NCBI RefSeq assembly: GCF_947493865.1
Contig: NZ_CANLTC010000004.1
Span: forward strand, 124,001 to 188,000
Origin: an uncultured Halomonas sp.
GTDB lineage: Bacteria; Pseudomonadota; Gammaproteobacteria; Pseudomonadales; Halomonadaceae
Reading direction: 5' to 3'
Length of the DNA: 64,000 nt
Shown here piece by piece: positions 7,122-15,310 of the stretch. Both the position numbers and the translations under genes were made by a program. The stretch's first letter is position 1; each line of letters opens with the position of its first letter. Under the pieces are notes generated by a model. That model did no database searches. It saw only the letters and a list, made by a program, of their open reading frames with translations, and had not been told where the DNA came from.

Positions 7122-8942
7122 TCAATGGCTGGTGGGCGCGAAATCCAGCAGCGTGGTCATGCCCGCCTCGATCACTGACCGCTGAGCGCGACCCACCGGC
7201 AGCCAGTGGCGCAGGGCGAAGTCGGCGCTTGCCAACTTGGCACGGTAGAAATCCGCGTCGCCCTTGCCCTCATCCAGGGCCGTCTGGGCTATCAGCGCCG
7301 CCCGCCCCATTTGCCAGGCGCACAGCACATGGCCGGCCAGGGACAGAAACGGCGTGGCATAGGCTTGAATGGCATCCGGTCCGTTATCCGCATCGCCGCC
7401 CTCTTCCAGCAGAATTGCCATGGCGGCCCGCAGGTCTGCCGCGCCAGCGGCCAAACTATCGCCCTGTGCCTTCAACATCGCGTTGTCGGAAAGCGACTGG
7501 GCCGTGGTCTCGACTTCATCGATCAAGGCGCATAGCGCCGCCCCACCATCGCGCTGCAGCTTGCGGCCCGCCAGATCCAGCGCCTGGATACCATTGGTGC
7601 CTTCGTAAATGGGCGCGATACGCACGTCCCGCAGCAGCTGAGCGGCACCGGTTTCCTCGACGAATCCCATGCCGCCATGTACCTGTATACCAAGCGAGGT
7701 GATATCCACGGCTTGATCCGTGGAGAAGGCCTTGACCACCGGGATCAGCATGTCCACCCGGCCATGTGCATGCCGGCGCGTCTCATCGTCGGTAGCATGA
7801 CGGGCCTGATCCATCTGAGCGGCGCAGTAAAGCGCCAATGCCCGCAGGCCGTCCGTGCGGGCGCGCATGGAAAGCAACATGCGGCGCACGTCCAGGTGAT
7901 CGGCGATAGCGCAGGAGGCCCCGCCACGGGCCTCTCCACTACGGGCTTTGGGGCTACGCCCTTGCACCCGCTCCAGCGCATAGCCCAGCGCCTGCTGGCA
8001 GGCACGTTCGGCCATGCCGATGCCTTCGACGCCGACCTTATGGCGTGCCTCGTTCATCATCGTGAACATGTGATTCAGGCCACTGCCGGATTCGCCTACC
8101 AGATAGCCGACGGCACCGTCCTTTTCCCCGAAGCTCAGGGTGCAGGTGGGCGAGGCATGAATACCCAGCTTGTGCTCGAGGGATGCGCAGACCACATCGT
8201 TGCGCTCCCCCAGGCTGCCATCGTCATTGACCAGGTATTTGGGCACCAGAAACAGCGAGATGCCCTTGTTGCCTTCGGGAGCGTCTGGCGTACGGGCGAG
8301 AACGAAATGCACGATATTCTCCGCCATATCGTGCTCGCCCCAGGTGATGTAGATCTTCTGGCCGGTGAGGCGATAATGATCCCCTTCCGCCTCGTCGCAA
8401 GGCACGGCCTTGGTGCGCACCTGGGACAGGTCCGAGCCAGCCTGAGACTCGGTAAGATTCATGGTGCCGGTCCATTCCCCGCTCACCAGCTTTTCCAGAT
8501 AGAGCGCCTTGAGCTTGTCGTCCCCATGCTGGGCCAGCGCTTCGATAGCGCCGGCAGTGAGCATCGGGCACAGGCCGAGGGCCATGTTGGCGCCATGCAG
8601 CATCTCCTGCACGGCGCTGGCCACCACTTCGGGCAACCCCTGGCCACCTAAGGCTTCCGAGACACCGATGCCGTTCCAGCCGCCATCGATATAGGCGCGA
8701 TAGGCCTCGGCAAAGCCCTGCGGAGTGATTACCTGACCATCCTCGAGCCGCACGCCCTGACGATCGCCGGTGTGATTGAGGGGCGCCCAGACCTCGCCGG
8801 CCAGCTTTGACGCCTCTTCCAGCACCGCCTCGATCAGATCCGGGCTGGTCTCGTCAAAATGGGGAAGGCTCAAGGAACCATGCTCAAGCAGTTCTTCAAG
8901 CACGAAACGATAGTCACGCACCGGTGCCGTATAGGAAATCAT
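7122..8942 (-). CDS. Acyl-CoA dehydrogenase, long (DmdC/FadE-like) type
   Basis: 606 residues, longer than classical 380-residue acyl-CoA dehydrogenases and matching the DmdC-type subgroup with a C-terminal extension. Visible are the FAD/substrate segment GTMNLTESQAGSDLSQVRTKA near 155, the ITWGEHD loop, and the expected catalytic glutamate in APIYEGTNGIQALDLAGRKL near residue 430. The first reaction is FAD-dependent alpha,beta-desaturation of an acyl-CoA. It is the first gene of the operon, so the probable order of reactions follows the cluster: ligation, desaturation, hydration, oxidation. No thiolase is present in the window. Confidence 0.9.
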   Translation of the reverse strand: MISYTAPVRDYRFVLEELLEHGSLSLPHFDETSPDLIEAVLEEASKLAGEVWAPLNHTGDRQGVRLEDGQVITPQGFAEAYRAYIDGGWNGIGVSEALGGQGLPEVVASAVQEMLHGANMALGLCPMLTAGAIEALAQHGDDKLKALYLEKLVSGEWTGTMNLTESQAGSDLSQVRTKAVPCDEAEGDHYRLTGQKIYITWGEHDMAENIVHFVLARTPDAPEGNKGISLFLVPKYLVNDDGSLGERNDVVCASLEHKLGIHASPTCTLSFGEKDGAVGYLVGESGSGLNHMFTMMNEARHKVGVEGIGMAERACQQALGYALERVQGRSPKARSGEARGGASCAIADHLDVRRMLLSMRARTDGLRALALYCAAQMDQARHATDDETRRHAHGRVDMLIPVVKAFSTDQAVDITSLGIQVHGGMGFVEETGAAQLLRDVRIAPIYEGTNGIQALDLAGRKLQRDGGAALCALIDEVETTAQSLSDNAMLKAQGDSLAAGAADLRAAMAILLEEGGDADNGPDAIQAYATPFLSLAGHVLCAWQMGRAALIAQTALDEGKGDADFYRAKLASADFALRHWLPVGRAQRSVIEAGMTTLLDFAPTSH

Positions 8943-9025
8943 GAAAGCCTCCTGACCATAAGGGATACACCTGATGGTAGAGGCCTCGGCGCTTATTGAC
9001 CACTAGCCAAACGCCGCAACCAAAA

Positions 9026-9052
9026 GCGCCCGACGGGCATGTCGTCGGGCGC
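9026..9052 (-). terminator. Intrinsic terminator
   Basis: A perfect 10-bp GC-rich stem (GCGCCCGACG) with a 7-nt loop. On the minus strand it is followed by TTTT. It ends the MFS gene whose stop is at 9083 and insulates the downstream acyl-CoA operon. Confidence 0.8.
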
Positions 9053-9082
9053 TGTTTCAGTGCAAGCCGCAGTCAGAAGGGG

Positions 9083-10477
9083 TCAGGAGGACTGTAGCGG
9101 TAGTGACGTATCGTTATCGGACGATGTATCCGTATCGAAGTAGCTGATCGTTGCATCCTCCTCTCGGGGCGGGCCGACGAAGGCCTCGGCCACCTCGATA
9201 TCCGGCACGACCTGAGAGAGATCTTCGTAGTGCTCGTGCTCGGTGGCGCCTTGAACCAGCTCCTCGGTGATATTGAGCTCGGCCCCGATGACGGACATGG
9301 GCGCGTTGGATGCGAATGGCGCCACGGGTATCGGCGCCGGGCGCACGCTGCGGCGCCAGGTGAAAAACAGCACCAGAAACACGCCAAGGGCACCCAGAGA
9401 CCAGAACAAGCCTGTATCACCAAGCCAGCTCATCACTGGAGTGATCAAGGGCGGGCTGATGGTGGAACCAAGTGCGTTGATCAACAGCAGGCCCTGGCTC
9501 ATGCGCACCAGGGCTCCTGCCGGGGCCCGGTCCGCGGCATGGCTGAGTGCTACCGGGTACAAGGCAAAGACACCGCCACCCAGCAGGAACAAGAGCCCCG
9601 CCAGCATCCACTGCTTATGCGGCAGCATGATCATGCCCAAGGAAATAAGCGCGAAGAAACCGCCGATGAGAATCAACACCAGCTGACGGTCATGGCGATC
9701 CGACCAGCGCCCGATGGGATACTGCAACAGCATGGCGCCCAGCACCATTACCGCCATCATCTGGCCGATACGCGATACCGACAGCCCCAGGCTTTGCAGA
9801 TAAAGTGGTAGTAGTGCATAGACCGCCGCGACGGCGAGACCCGAACCAAACGTCGCCATGACGCCGGTAGGCGTGATCGTGATCAAACGATGGGGCGGCA
9901 AGGGCTCGGCCTGTTCGATCAGCGGTGATATCCGCGGGATCATGGCCATGGGCAACACCGAGAGCGACGCCAGCATGCCGATCACCATGAAGGGTGCGGT
10001 CACGCCCATGGCATCGGTCACGCCCAGCAGCAGCTGGCCAATGGCTCCTGCCCCATAGAGCGCAATCATGTACAGCGCCAAGAGGCGACCGCGTACCTTC
10101 TGGTCACCGGAGGTCAGCAGCCAGCTTTCGATGACCAGGTAAACACCCACCGTGGCCCAGCCACCGATCAGGCGCAGCACGAACCAGGCGTAAGGATCGA
10201 GCCAGAGGCCCTGGAGCAATACCGTCACCGCGACCAGCGATGCGAAACTGCCATAGGCACGAATATGGCCGATACGCAGCAGCAGTCGATCGTTGAACAT
10301 CGCGCCGATGGCCAGACCGATGAAATAGGCCGAAGACACCCAGCCGATCATGACGGCGGACACGCCTGCGGCGTCGAGCCGCAAGGTGATCAACGTGGCA
10401 AGAAATCCATTGCCGATCGCCAGGATGAATAGCCCAAGCAACGGGGCTAGCGCCATGGCCAATAACTGCCGCGACAT
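9083..10477 (-). CDS. MFS transporter, YcaD-like, with acidic C-terminal tail
   Basis: 464 residues. About 12 hydrophobic segments span residues 8-385; GWVSSAYFIGLAIGAMFNDRLLLRIGHIRAY carries the MFS loop 2-3 signature, and VYLVIESWLL is typical of the YcaD group. After the last helix (residue about 385) comes a soluble, acidic tail of about 75 residues (TEEL, EHEHYEDLSQVVPDIEVAEAF, then Asp/Ser-rich), which is not part of the transport fold. The substrate is unknown. It is monocistronic, with AGAGG before the start codon and a terminator downstream. Confidence 0.83.
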   Translation of the reverse strand: MSRQLLAMALAPLLGLFILAIGNGFLATLITLRLDAAGVSAVMIGWVSSAYFIGLAIGAMFNDRLLLRIGHIRAYGSFASLVAVTVLLQGLWLDPYAWFVLRLIGGWATVGVYLVIESWLLTSGDQKVRGRLLALYMIALYGAGAIGQLLLGVTDAMGVTAPFMVIGMLASLSVLPMAMIPRISPLIEQAEPLPPHRLITITPTGVMATFGSGLAVAAVYALLPLYLQSLGLSVSRIGQMMAVMVLGAMLLQYPIGRWSDRHDRQLVLILIGGFFALISLGMIMLPHKQWMLAGLLFLLGGGVFALYPVALSHAADRAPAGALVRMSQGLLLINALGSTISPPLITPVMSWLGDTGLFWSLGALGVFLVLFFTWRRSVRPAPIPVAPFASNAPMSVIGAELNITEELVQGATEHEHYEDLSQVVPDIEVAEAFVGPPREEDATISYFDTDTSSDNDTSLPLQSS

Positions 10478-10691
10478 AAATAAAGAAGCCTCTTGGAAAC
10501 AGCGCCCTTGCCGGTAGCGGCCAGGATTCAGGTTGGTAATTAGCGCGGAATATACGCTGGCTCACTTTTTTTTACAAAGCATCGTGAAGCCCTTTTTCAT
10601 GTCCGGAGGCTGCACTATTCAACGTCTTTCCGCGCGCAATCTTATACGCACTTCAAGAGGGTGATGACGCGAATAACACACTGAAAGCGGG

Positions 10692-11336
10692 CTATTGCTT
10701 CTGCATGATTACTACATCGGCGGCGGGGAAAAAAACTTGCAGACCCAGGCGTTTGCCTAGCCAACGCAAGGTTGCCTCGCTGAAGAAACTGATATGGGTC
10801 GGGTCCTGGATATAGTGCCAATCGGCGAAGGCCTCTCGGGACGTCACGCGCTTGGTCATCAGTCCCAACCAGCCGCCGGGATGAAGCTGCTCGACCAGCT
10901 CCGTCAATACATGCCCAGGCGACGCCAGGTGCTCGATCACCTCGGAGGCGGTGATGAAATCGTAAGAATGCTCGAGTACGCCTCGCTCCGGCGCGTAATA
11001 GATGTCGTAAAGCGCCACGGGGTGCCCTGCCTCCTCGAACATCACCGACAGCGTCGGCCCCGGTCCGCAGCCAAAATCCAACCCATGAGCGCCGGGAGTC
11101 AACCGGGCCTGCAATGGAACGAAGAGCCGCGACAGAAAACGACGATAGCCCATATCCTGGGGCGAGTTACGATGGCGGTCATACACCGCCTTCTCGGCCT
11201 CGGGGCCAAGCTGCTGGCAAGCAGCCACGAAGACCAATGCACAGCGCCGGCATTGCCAGTAGTCCCGGCGCCGATCCCTGTGGTAATGCACAATGTCGTC
11301 ATGAGCGCACAGAGGGCACGACAGCAGCCTGGTCAA
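10692..11336 (-). CDS. Class I SAM-dependent methyltransferase with N-terminal Cys-pair motif
   Basis: 214 residues from a TTG at 11336 that follows AGGAAGG; a longer ATG-initiated frame would run through the divergent VOC gene and is rejected. Residues 5-30 hold CPLC and CRRC, a likely zinc-ribbon knuckle. The SAM site is GLDFGCGPGPTLSVMFEEAG near residue 80, with ASEVIEHLASPGHVL as the post-I region and LHPGGWLGLMTKRV later. Such proteins methylate small molecules or glycans; the substrate is not evident. It is divergent from the VOC gene with 36 bp between starts, so the two share a control region. Confidence 0.75.
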   Translation of the reverse strand: MTRLLSCPLCAHDDIVHYHRDRRRDYWQCRRCALVFVAACQQLGPEAEKAVYDRHRNSPQDMGYRRFLSRLFVPLQARLTPGAHGLDFGCGPGPTLSVMFEEAGHPVALYDIYYAPERGVLEHSYDFITASEVIEHLASPGHVLTELVEQLHPGGWLGLMTKRVTSREAFADWHYIQDPTHISFFSEATLRWLGKRLGLQVFFPAADVVIMQKQ

Positions 11337-11372
11337 CGTCGTATCCTTCCTATAAATGCTTGGGGGATTGCC

Positions 11373-11753
11373 ATGGTAACCGGCCTGGATCACTTGGTCG
11401 TCACCGTCACCGATATTGCCCGCGCGGTGGATTTCTATACCCGCGTACTGGGGCTGGAAGCTCGTTATCAGGAAGCCGAGCGGGTCGATCTCATCGTGGG
11501 GGACATGGCTTTGCGCCTGCACCAGACTGATGCCGCCTCGACCCCCAAGGCGGCCCACCCTACCCCGGGCAGTATCGATTTGTGCGTTCGAAGTGTGCTG
11601 TCTCTTGAGGAGGTGCAGGCGCATCTCGACACGCTAAAGATTCCTGTCGAGCAAGGTCCGGTTCCAAGGCGTGGCATTCAAGGGCCTATCATTTCTTTGT
11701 ATCTACGCGACCCCGACGGTAACCTGATTGAAATCTGTCGTCCTGATCGTTGA
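11373..11753 (+). CDS. VOC family (glyoxalase/dioxygenase-fold) protein
   Basis: 126 residues, one vicinal-oxygen-chelate domain. MVTGLDHLVVTVTDIARAVD with FYTRVLGL is the first beta-alpha-beta-beta unit, with the metal-ligand His at position 7; ISLYLRDPDGNLIEICRPD is the second, with the C-terminal Glu ligand. The family includes glyoxalases, fosfomycin-resistance proteins and extradiol dioxygenases; this protein resembles the virulence-associated/YwbC-like small VOC proteins, reaction unknown. The start at 11373 is the first ATG after a purine-rich GGGGG stretch. Confidence 0.85.
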   Translation: MVTGLDHLVVTVTDIARAVDFYTRVLGLEARYQEAERVDLIVGDMALRLHQTDAASTPKAAHPTPGSIDLCVRSVLSLEEVQAHLDTLKIPVEQGPVPRRGIQGPIISLYLRDPDGNLIEICRPDR

Positions 11754-11816
11754 CGATTTGCATTGTCACTCGATCACGTTTTTCATACTCACCTCAATGT
11801 CTCGTCTTTCGCCTTC

Positions 11817-12752
11817 ATGACCAAGAAAAACAAGCCTGCTCATAAGCTTCGTGCCCAGGCCATCATCCTGTTATGGCGCGTATTGGCCAAGTGCTCTCCT
11901 CACGCGCTATGGCGCCTGGCCCAACTGCTCGGCCCACAGGTCCATCGCTTCAGCCAACGCGAGCGCCATGTCACGAACGTCAATCTCAAGGACGTTTATC
12001 CTGAGCTCGATCAAGCTGAACGGCATACCCGAGGCAGGGAAAGTCTTGTTCACTCTACCGCCACAATGCTCGAACTGGGCTTCGCCTGGATGGCACCTCC
12101 GCCGCGTATCGAAGCCTCGATCGTGGAAGTGCATGGTCGCGAGCTTCTCGATGAGGCTCGGGGGCAGGGGTGCGGCGTGATCGTACTGGCGCCTCATTTC
12201 GGTAATTGGGAAATACTCAACTTCTGGCTATCGAGCCATTTCCCCTTCACGGCTATGTACGAGCCGCCCAGGATCTGCGCTCTGGAGCCTATCATCCGGC
12301 ACGGGCGCGAGCGCATGGGGGCAGCCCTGGTGCCCACCAATTCCCGCGGGGTGGCCTCACTGCTCAAGGCGCTCAAGCGCAGTGAGGCAGTGGGTATTCT
12401 GCCGGATCAGGTGCCCAGCTGGGGTAGCGGCGTGTTCGCCGACTTCTATCATCGCCCCGCCTATACCGCCACCCTGCTGCCCAAGCTGGTAGCCCGCACC
12501 CAATCGCGGGTGGTAACCGGTGTCGCCTTACGTCTTTCGGGCCGGGGCTTCGCGATTCATTTTCTAGCAGCGGATGAACGTGTTTATTCTACGGATGAGG
12601 CGGTATCGGCACGCGGCGTCAATGCCTGCGTCGAAGACGCCATCACCCTGGACCCGATGCAATACCAATGGGAATACAAACGCTACCGCAAAACGCCAGA
12701 GCAGGAACAGAACCATCCAGAACACAAGAAATTCCGCATTTACCAAAAGTGA
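11817..12752 (+). CDS. Lipid A biosynthesis acyltransferase-like (LpxL/HtrB family)
   Basis: 311 residues from the ATG at 11817 (an in-frame TTG at 11763 would add 18 residues). LVLAPHFGNWEI-like text (VIVLAPHFGNWEILNFW) holds the HxxxxE catalytic dyad of inner-membrane KDO2-lipid A acyltransferases, and ILPDQVPSWGSGVFADFYHRP is the second conserved block. A hydrophobic N-terminal helix anchors it in the inner membrane. The enzymes transfer a secondary acyl chain from acyl-ACP onto lipid A. The N-terminus is rich in Lys/Arg. It is downstream of the VOC gene on the same strand, separated by 63 bp, and may be co-transcribed. Confidence 0.85.
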   Translation: MTKKNKPAHKLRAQAIILLWRVLAKCSPHALWRLAQLLGPQVHRFSQRERHVTNVNLKDVYPELDQAERHTRGRESLVHSTATMLELGFAWMAPPPRIEASIVEVHGRELLDEARGQGCGVIVLAPHFGNWEILNFWLSSHFPFTAMYEPPRICALEPIIRHGRERMGAALVPTNSRGVASLLKALKRSEAVGILPDQVPSWGSGVFADFYHRPAYTATLLPKLVARTQSRVVTGVALRLSGRGFAIHFLAADERVYSTDEAVSARGVNACVEDAITLDPMQYQWEYKRYRKTPEQEQNHPEHKKFRIYQK

Positions 12753-12819
12753 TAGCGCTTATCCTAAAAGTCGTTGTCTACACTGATTGGATACGAATAA
12801 TAGCCAAGGAGTCCTCGCC

Positions 12820-14067
12820 ATGCCCCTGGATTCACATTTCAATCAGCACCCTGGTTCCATCGCGGCAGGCCTCGCCTTTTTGACGCTAATCGCCTCGTCA
12901 TCGCTGAATGCCCAACAAAACCATGATGGGCTCGTTCGGGTGAATGTCGCCAATACCGACCATCAACTCATGGCGCCGCCAGGCACCACCATCACCAAGG
13001 TCGCCGATCTAGCGGCGCCACGCCTGATCAGTCTGGGCCGTGACGGTGAAATGTTCATCGGCAGTCAGGCAGGGCGAGTTTATCGGCTATTACCCCCCTA
13101 TGAGCGTGGGGAAGTTCTGGTTCGTTTCGACGACTATCCCCACAGCGTTTCCCAACGCGGCGAAAAACTCTTTGTGGCCACCACCGACGCGTTGCTGGCC
13201 GCGGATTACCGTCCGGGTGACAAGCCCGGCGAGAATGATTTTACGCGAATTGCAAGAATTCCCGGCGGTGGCGGCCACAGCTCCCGCACCCTGATAACGG
13301 GCCCGGACGAGCGGTTGTACGTGGCGTTGGGTATTCAGGGCAACTGCTCGAATCAATATATCGGCGAAGATTATCGCTTCGAGAATCAGCGTGGGGGCAT
13401 CATGGTGCTCGATGAGAGTGGCGACTCTCCCCAGTGGCAGCCCTACGTGACTGGACTACGCAATCCGATCGGCCTGGCCTTTGATCATCAAGGCACGCTT
13501 TACGCTACCAACAACGGGCCGGATCACTGGGGCTATGAGGAGCCGCGTGAGGTGTTGGTGCGCGCCGAACAGGGAGATTTCTTCGGCATGCCCTGGTTTC
13601 AGTGGGTGAACGACGAGTTCCAGCGCGACGATTGTGTCAAAAGCGAACCGCCTCGTCCGGCTGACGACATCAGCACGCCCGTAGCGACTTTCCCTGCACG
13701 CAGCGCTCCCATGGGACTGGACTTCGCCCCCACAGGGAGTTCGCTCGGATTGGATGCTGTGGCAGCAGTACACGGCAGTTGGGCCACCAAGCCCCGTGGC
13801 GGCGCTTCGGGGGATCCGGCAACACGACGCGAGCCTCTGATCACCGGTATTACTCTTGCATCACCGGATAAGGGACGAATTCACGAACTGCTGACCGGCT
13901 TTCAAGACGAGCAAGGCAATCGCTGGGCGCGCCCAGTCGGTATCGTCTTCACCGCTGATGATACGCTCTACTTTACTTCCGACAGCGGCGAAGCCGGTCT
14001 TTATCGGGTGACCTTCGAAGACGAAAACCTGGCGTTGGGTAACCTGCTGAGCAAACCGGACGATTGA
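12820..14067 (+). CDS. PQQ-dependent sugar dehydrogenase-like (sorbosone dehydrogenase family) secreted protein
   Basis: 415 residues with the start at 12820 after AAGGAG. A Sec-type signal peptide covers about residues 1-31 (hydrophobic GSIAAGLAFLTLIASSSLNA ending in AQQ). The mature part is a six-bladed beta-propeller: blade motifs include RLISLGRDGEMFIGSQAGRV, RIPGGGGHSSRTL, TGLRNPIGLAFD, TLYATNNGPDHWG and RPVGIVFTADDTLYFTSD. The His after GGGG and the GLRNP motif match soluble glucose/sorbosone dehydrogenases of the periplasm. No PQQ biosynthesis gene is in the window. Substrate unknown. Confidence 0.82.
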   Translation: MPLDSHFNQHPGSIAAGLAFLTLIASSSLNAQQNHDGLVRVNVANTDHQLMAPPGTTITKVADLAAPRLISLGRDGEMFIGSQAGRVYRLLPPYERGEVLVRFDDYPHSVSQRGEKLFVATTDALLAADYRPGDKPGENDFTRIARIPGGGGHSSRTLITGPDERLYVALGIQGNCSNQYIGEDYRFENQRGGIMVLDESGDSPQWQPYVTGLRNPIGLAFDHQGTLYATNNGPDHWGYEEPREVLVRAEQGDFFGMPWFQWVNDEFQRDDCVKSEPPRPADDISTPVATFPARSAPMGLDFAPTGSSLGLDAVAAVHGSWATKPRGGASGDPATRREPLITGITLASPDKGRIHELLTGFQDEQGNRWARPVGIVFTADDTLYFTSDSGEAGLYRVTFEDENLALGNLLSKPDD

Positions 14068-14147
14068 AAATCGCGTAACAAGCGACACTCGAACTAGAGC
14101 CCGGACCATGGGAAGATAGCGGCTATCCATTATCTCTGGAGACTGCG

Positions 14148-14501
14148 ATGTCCACTTCCCCGGTCGCGACGAGGGATGAAATCAGCGTCCCTCAAATCAT
14201 CTACGTGCTCTACCTGGCGGGATTGATTACCGCCAATGTCACCCTGTTGATTGGAGTGATCATGGCTTACGTCTATCGCAATGATGCTTCGCCATGGCTG
14301 AAAGAGCATTACCGCTATCAGATTCGCACCTTCTGGATCGGTACGCTCTACTCCATCGTTGCCTTCATACTCAGCCTGATCCTGGTGGGCATGTTGATCT
14401 GGCCGCTGCTGATGGTGTGGCTGATCGTGCGCTGCGTCATCGGCCTGCGTGATCTTCGCCGCGGCCAGCCGCCGGCCAATCCGGGCAGTTGGCTGTGGTA
14501 G
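14148..14501 (+). CDS. DUF4870-like inner-membrane protein
   Basis: 117 residues with three hydrophobic segments (about 17-41, 63-85 and a short one at 83-98). The pattern VLYLAGLI...VIMAYVYRNDASPWLKEHYRYQIRTFW is that of the DUF4870/YtfN-less membrane family, where a conserved H-x-R-Y-Q-I-R-T-F-W stretch lies between helices. Function unknown. The start at 14148 follows TCTGGAGACTGCG. It sits between a periplasmic dehydrogenase and tenA without an obvious link to either. Confidence 0.75.
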   Translation: MSTSPVATRDEISVPQIIYVLYLAGLITANVTLLIGVIMAYVYRNDASPWLKEHYRYQIRTFWIGTLYSIVAFILSLILVGMLIWPLLMVWLIVRCVIGLRDLRRGQPPANPGSWLW

Positions 14502-14562
14502 CCGCCTTTTGCCAACCGGCTCATACCCCACTTTGTAGTTCATCCTGCTATCGGAGAGCATC

Positions 14563-15228
14563 ATGGGTTATCGTTTCGACGACCTGACCAAGGTCTGTCA
14601 TGACGACTGGCGCAACTACATCGAACACGACTTCGTGCGCCAGTTGGGAGCAGGCATTCTCGAGCCGGACGCATTTCGCCATTATCTGCAGCAGGACTAT
14701 CTGTTCCTGATGCATTTTGCCCGAGCCTATGCATTGGCGGTCTACAAGAGCCGCAACATGGCCGAGTTGCGCCATGGCTTCGAGGGCCTCAAGACCATCG
14801 TCGATGTCGAACTCGGCCTGCATGTCGATTACTGCCGTGGATGGGGTATCTCAGAGAAGGATCTTGCGACCCTGCCCGAAGCCAAGGCGACGCTTGCCTA
14901 TACCCGCTATGTACTGGATACCGGCAATCGTGGCGATCTACTCGACATGCACGTGGCGCTGGCCCCCTGCTTGGTCGGCTACGGCGAAATTGCCAACTGG
15001 CTCAATGCTCAAGCCTTTACCCTGCGTGACGATAATCCCTATAGCGCCTGGATCGCCATGTACGAAAGTGCGGAGTTTCAGCAGGCCATGCAGGATGAAA
15101 TCGCCTGGCTGAATAAGCGCCTAGAGGATGTAACGGCCGCGCGTTTCGACGAACTAGCCACGATATTTCGTGACGCAACGCGCCTGGAAATCGACTTTTG
15201 GCAAATGGGACTCGATCTCGCTCTGTAA
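14563..15228 (+). CDS. tenA: Thiaminase II / aminopyrimidine aminohydrolase TenA
   Basis: 221 residues, all helical, as in TenA. Active-site signatures are visible: LQQDYLFLMHFARAYALAV (Asp binding the pyrimidine), DVELGLH, ALAPCLVGYGEIANW (catalytic Cys) and ATRLEIDFWQMG (C-terminal Glu). TenA hydrolyses degraded thiamine (aminomethylpyrimidine forms) to HMP so that it can be reused. There is no other thi gene nearby, so it works as a stand-alone salvage enzyme. The start at 14563 follows CGGAGAGCATC. Confidence 0.92.
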   Translation: MGYRFDDLTKVCHDDWRNYIEHDFVRQLGAGILEPDAFRHYLQQDYLFLMHFARAYALAVYKSRNMAELRHGFEGLKTIVDVELGLHVDYCRGWGISEKDLATLPEAKATLAYTRYVLDTGNRGDLLDMHVALAPCLVGYGEIANWLNAQAFTLRDDNPYSAWIAMYESAEFQQAMQDEIAWLNKRLEDVTAARFDELATIFRDATRLEIDFWQMGLDLAL

Positions 15229-15310
15229 AGTTCGCGCCGATTGCTTTAGCTTACGTTCCCAGAATGGATACCCATTCTTTCATAGACATTAACATGGCAG
15301 GTCACGATAG

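Noticed and set aside
7677..8651. 324-residue plus-strand frame opposite the acyl-CoA dehydrogenase
   Set aside because: Antisense shadow; the minus-strand protein has full family motifs.
11337..11624. N-terminal extension of the methyltransferase to 310 residues
   Set aside because: The extra segment runs antisense to the VOC gene and has no methyltransferase similarity; the TTG with AGGAAGG at 11336 is better.
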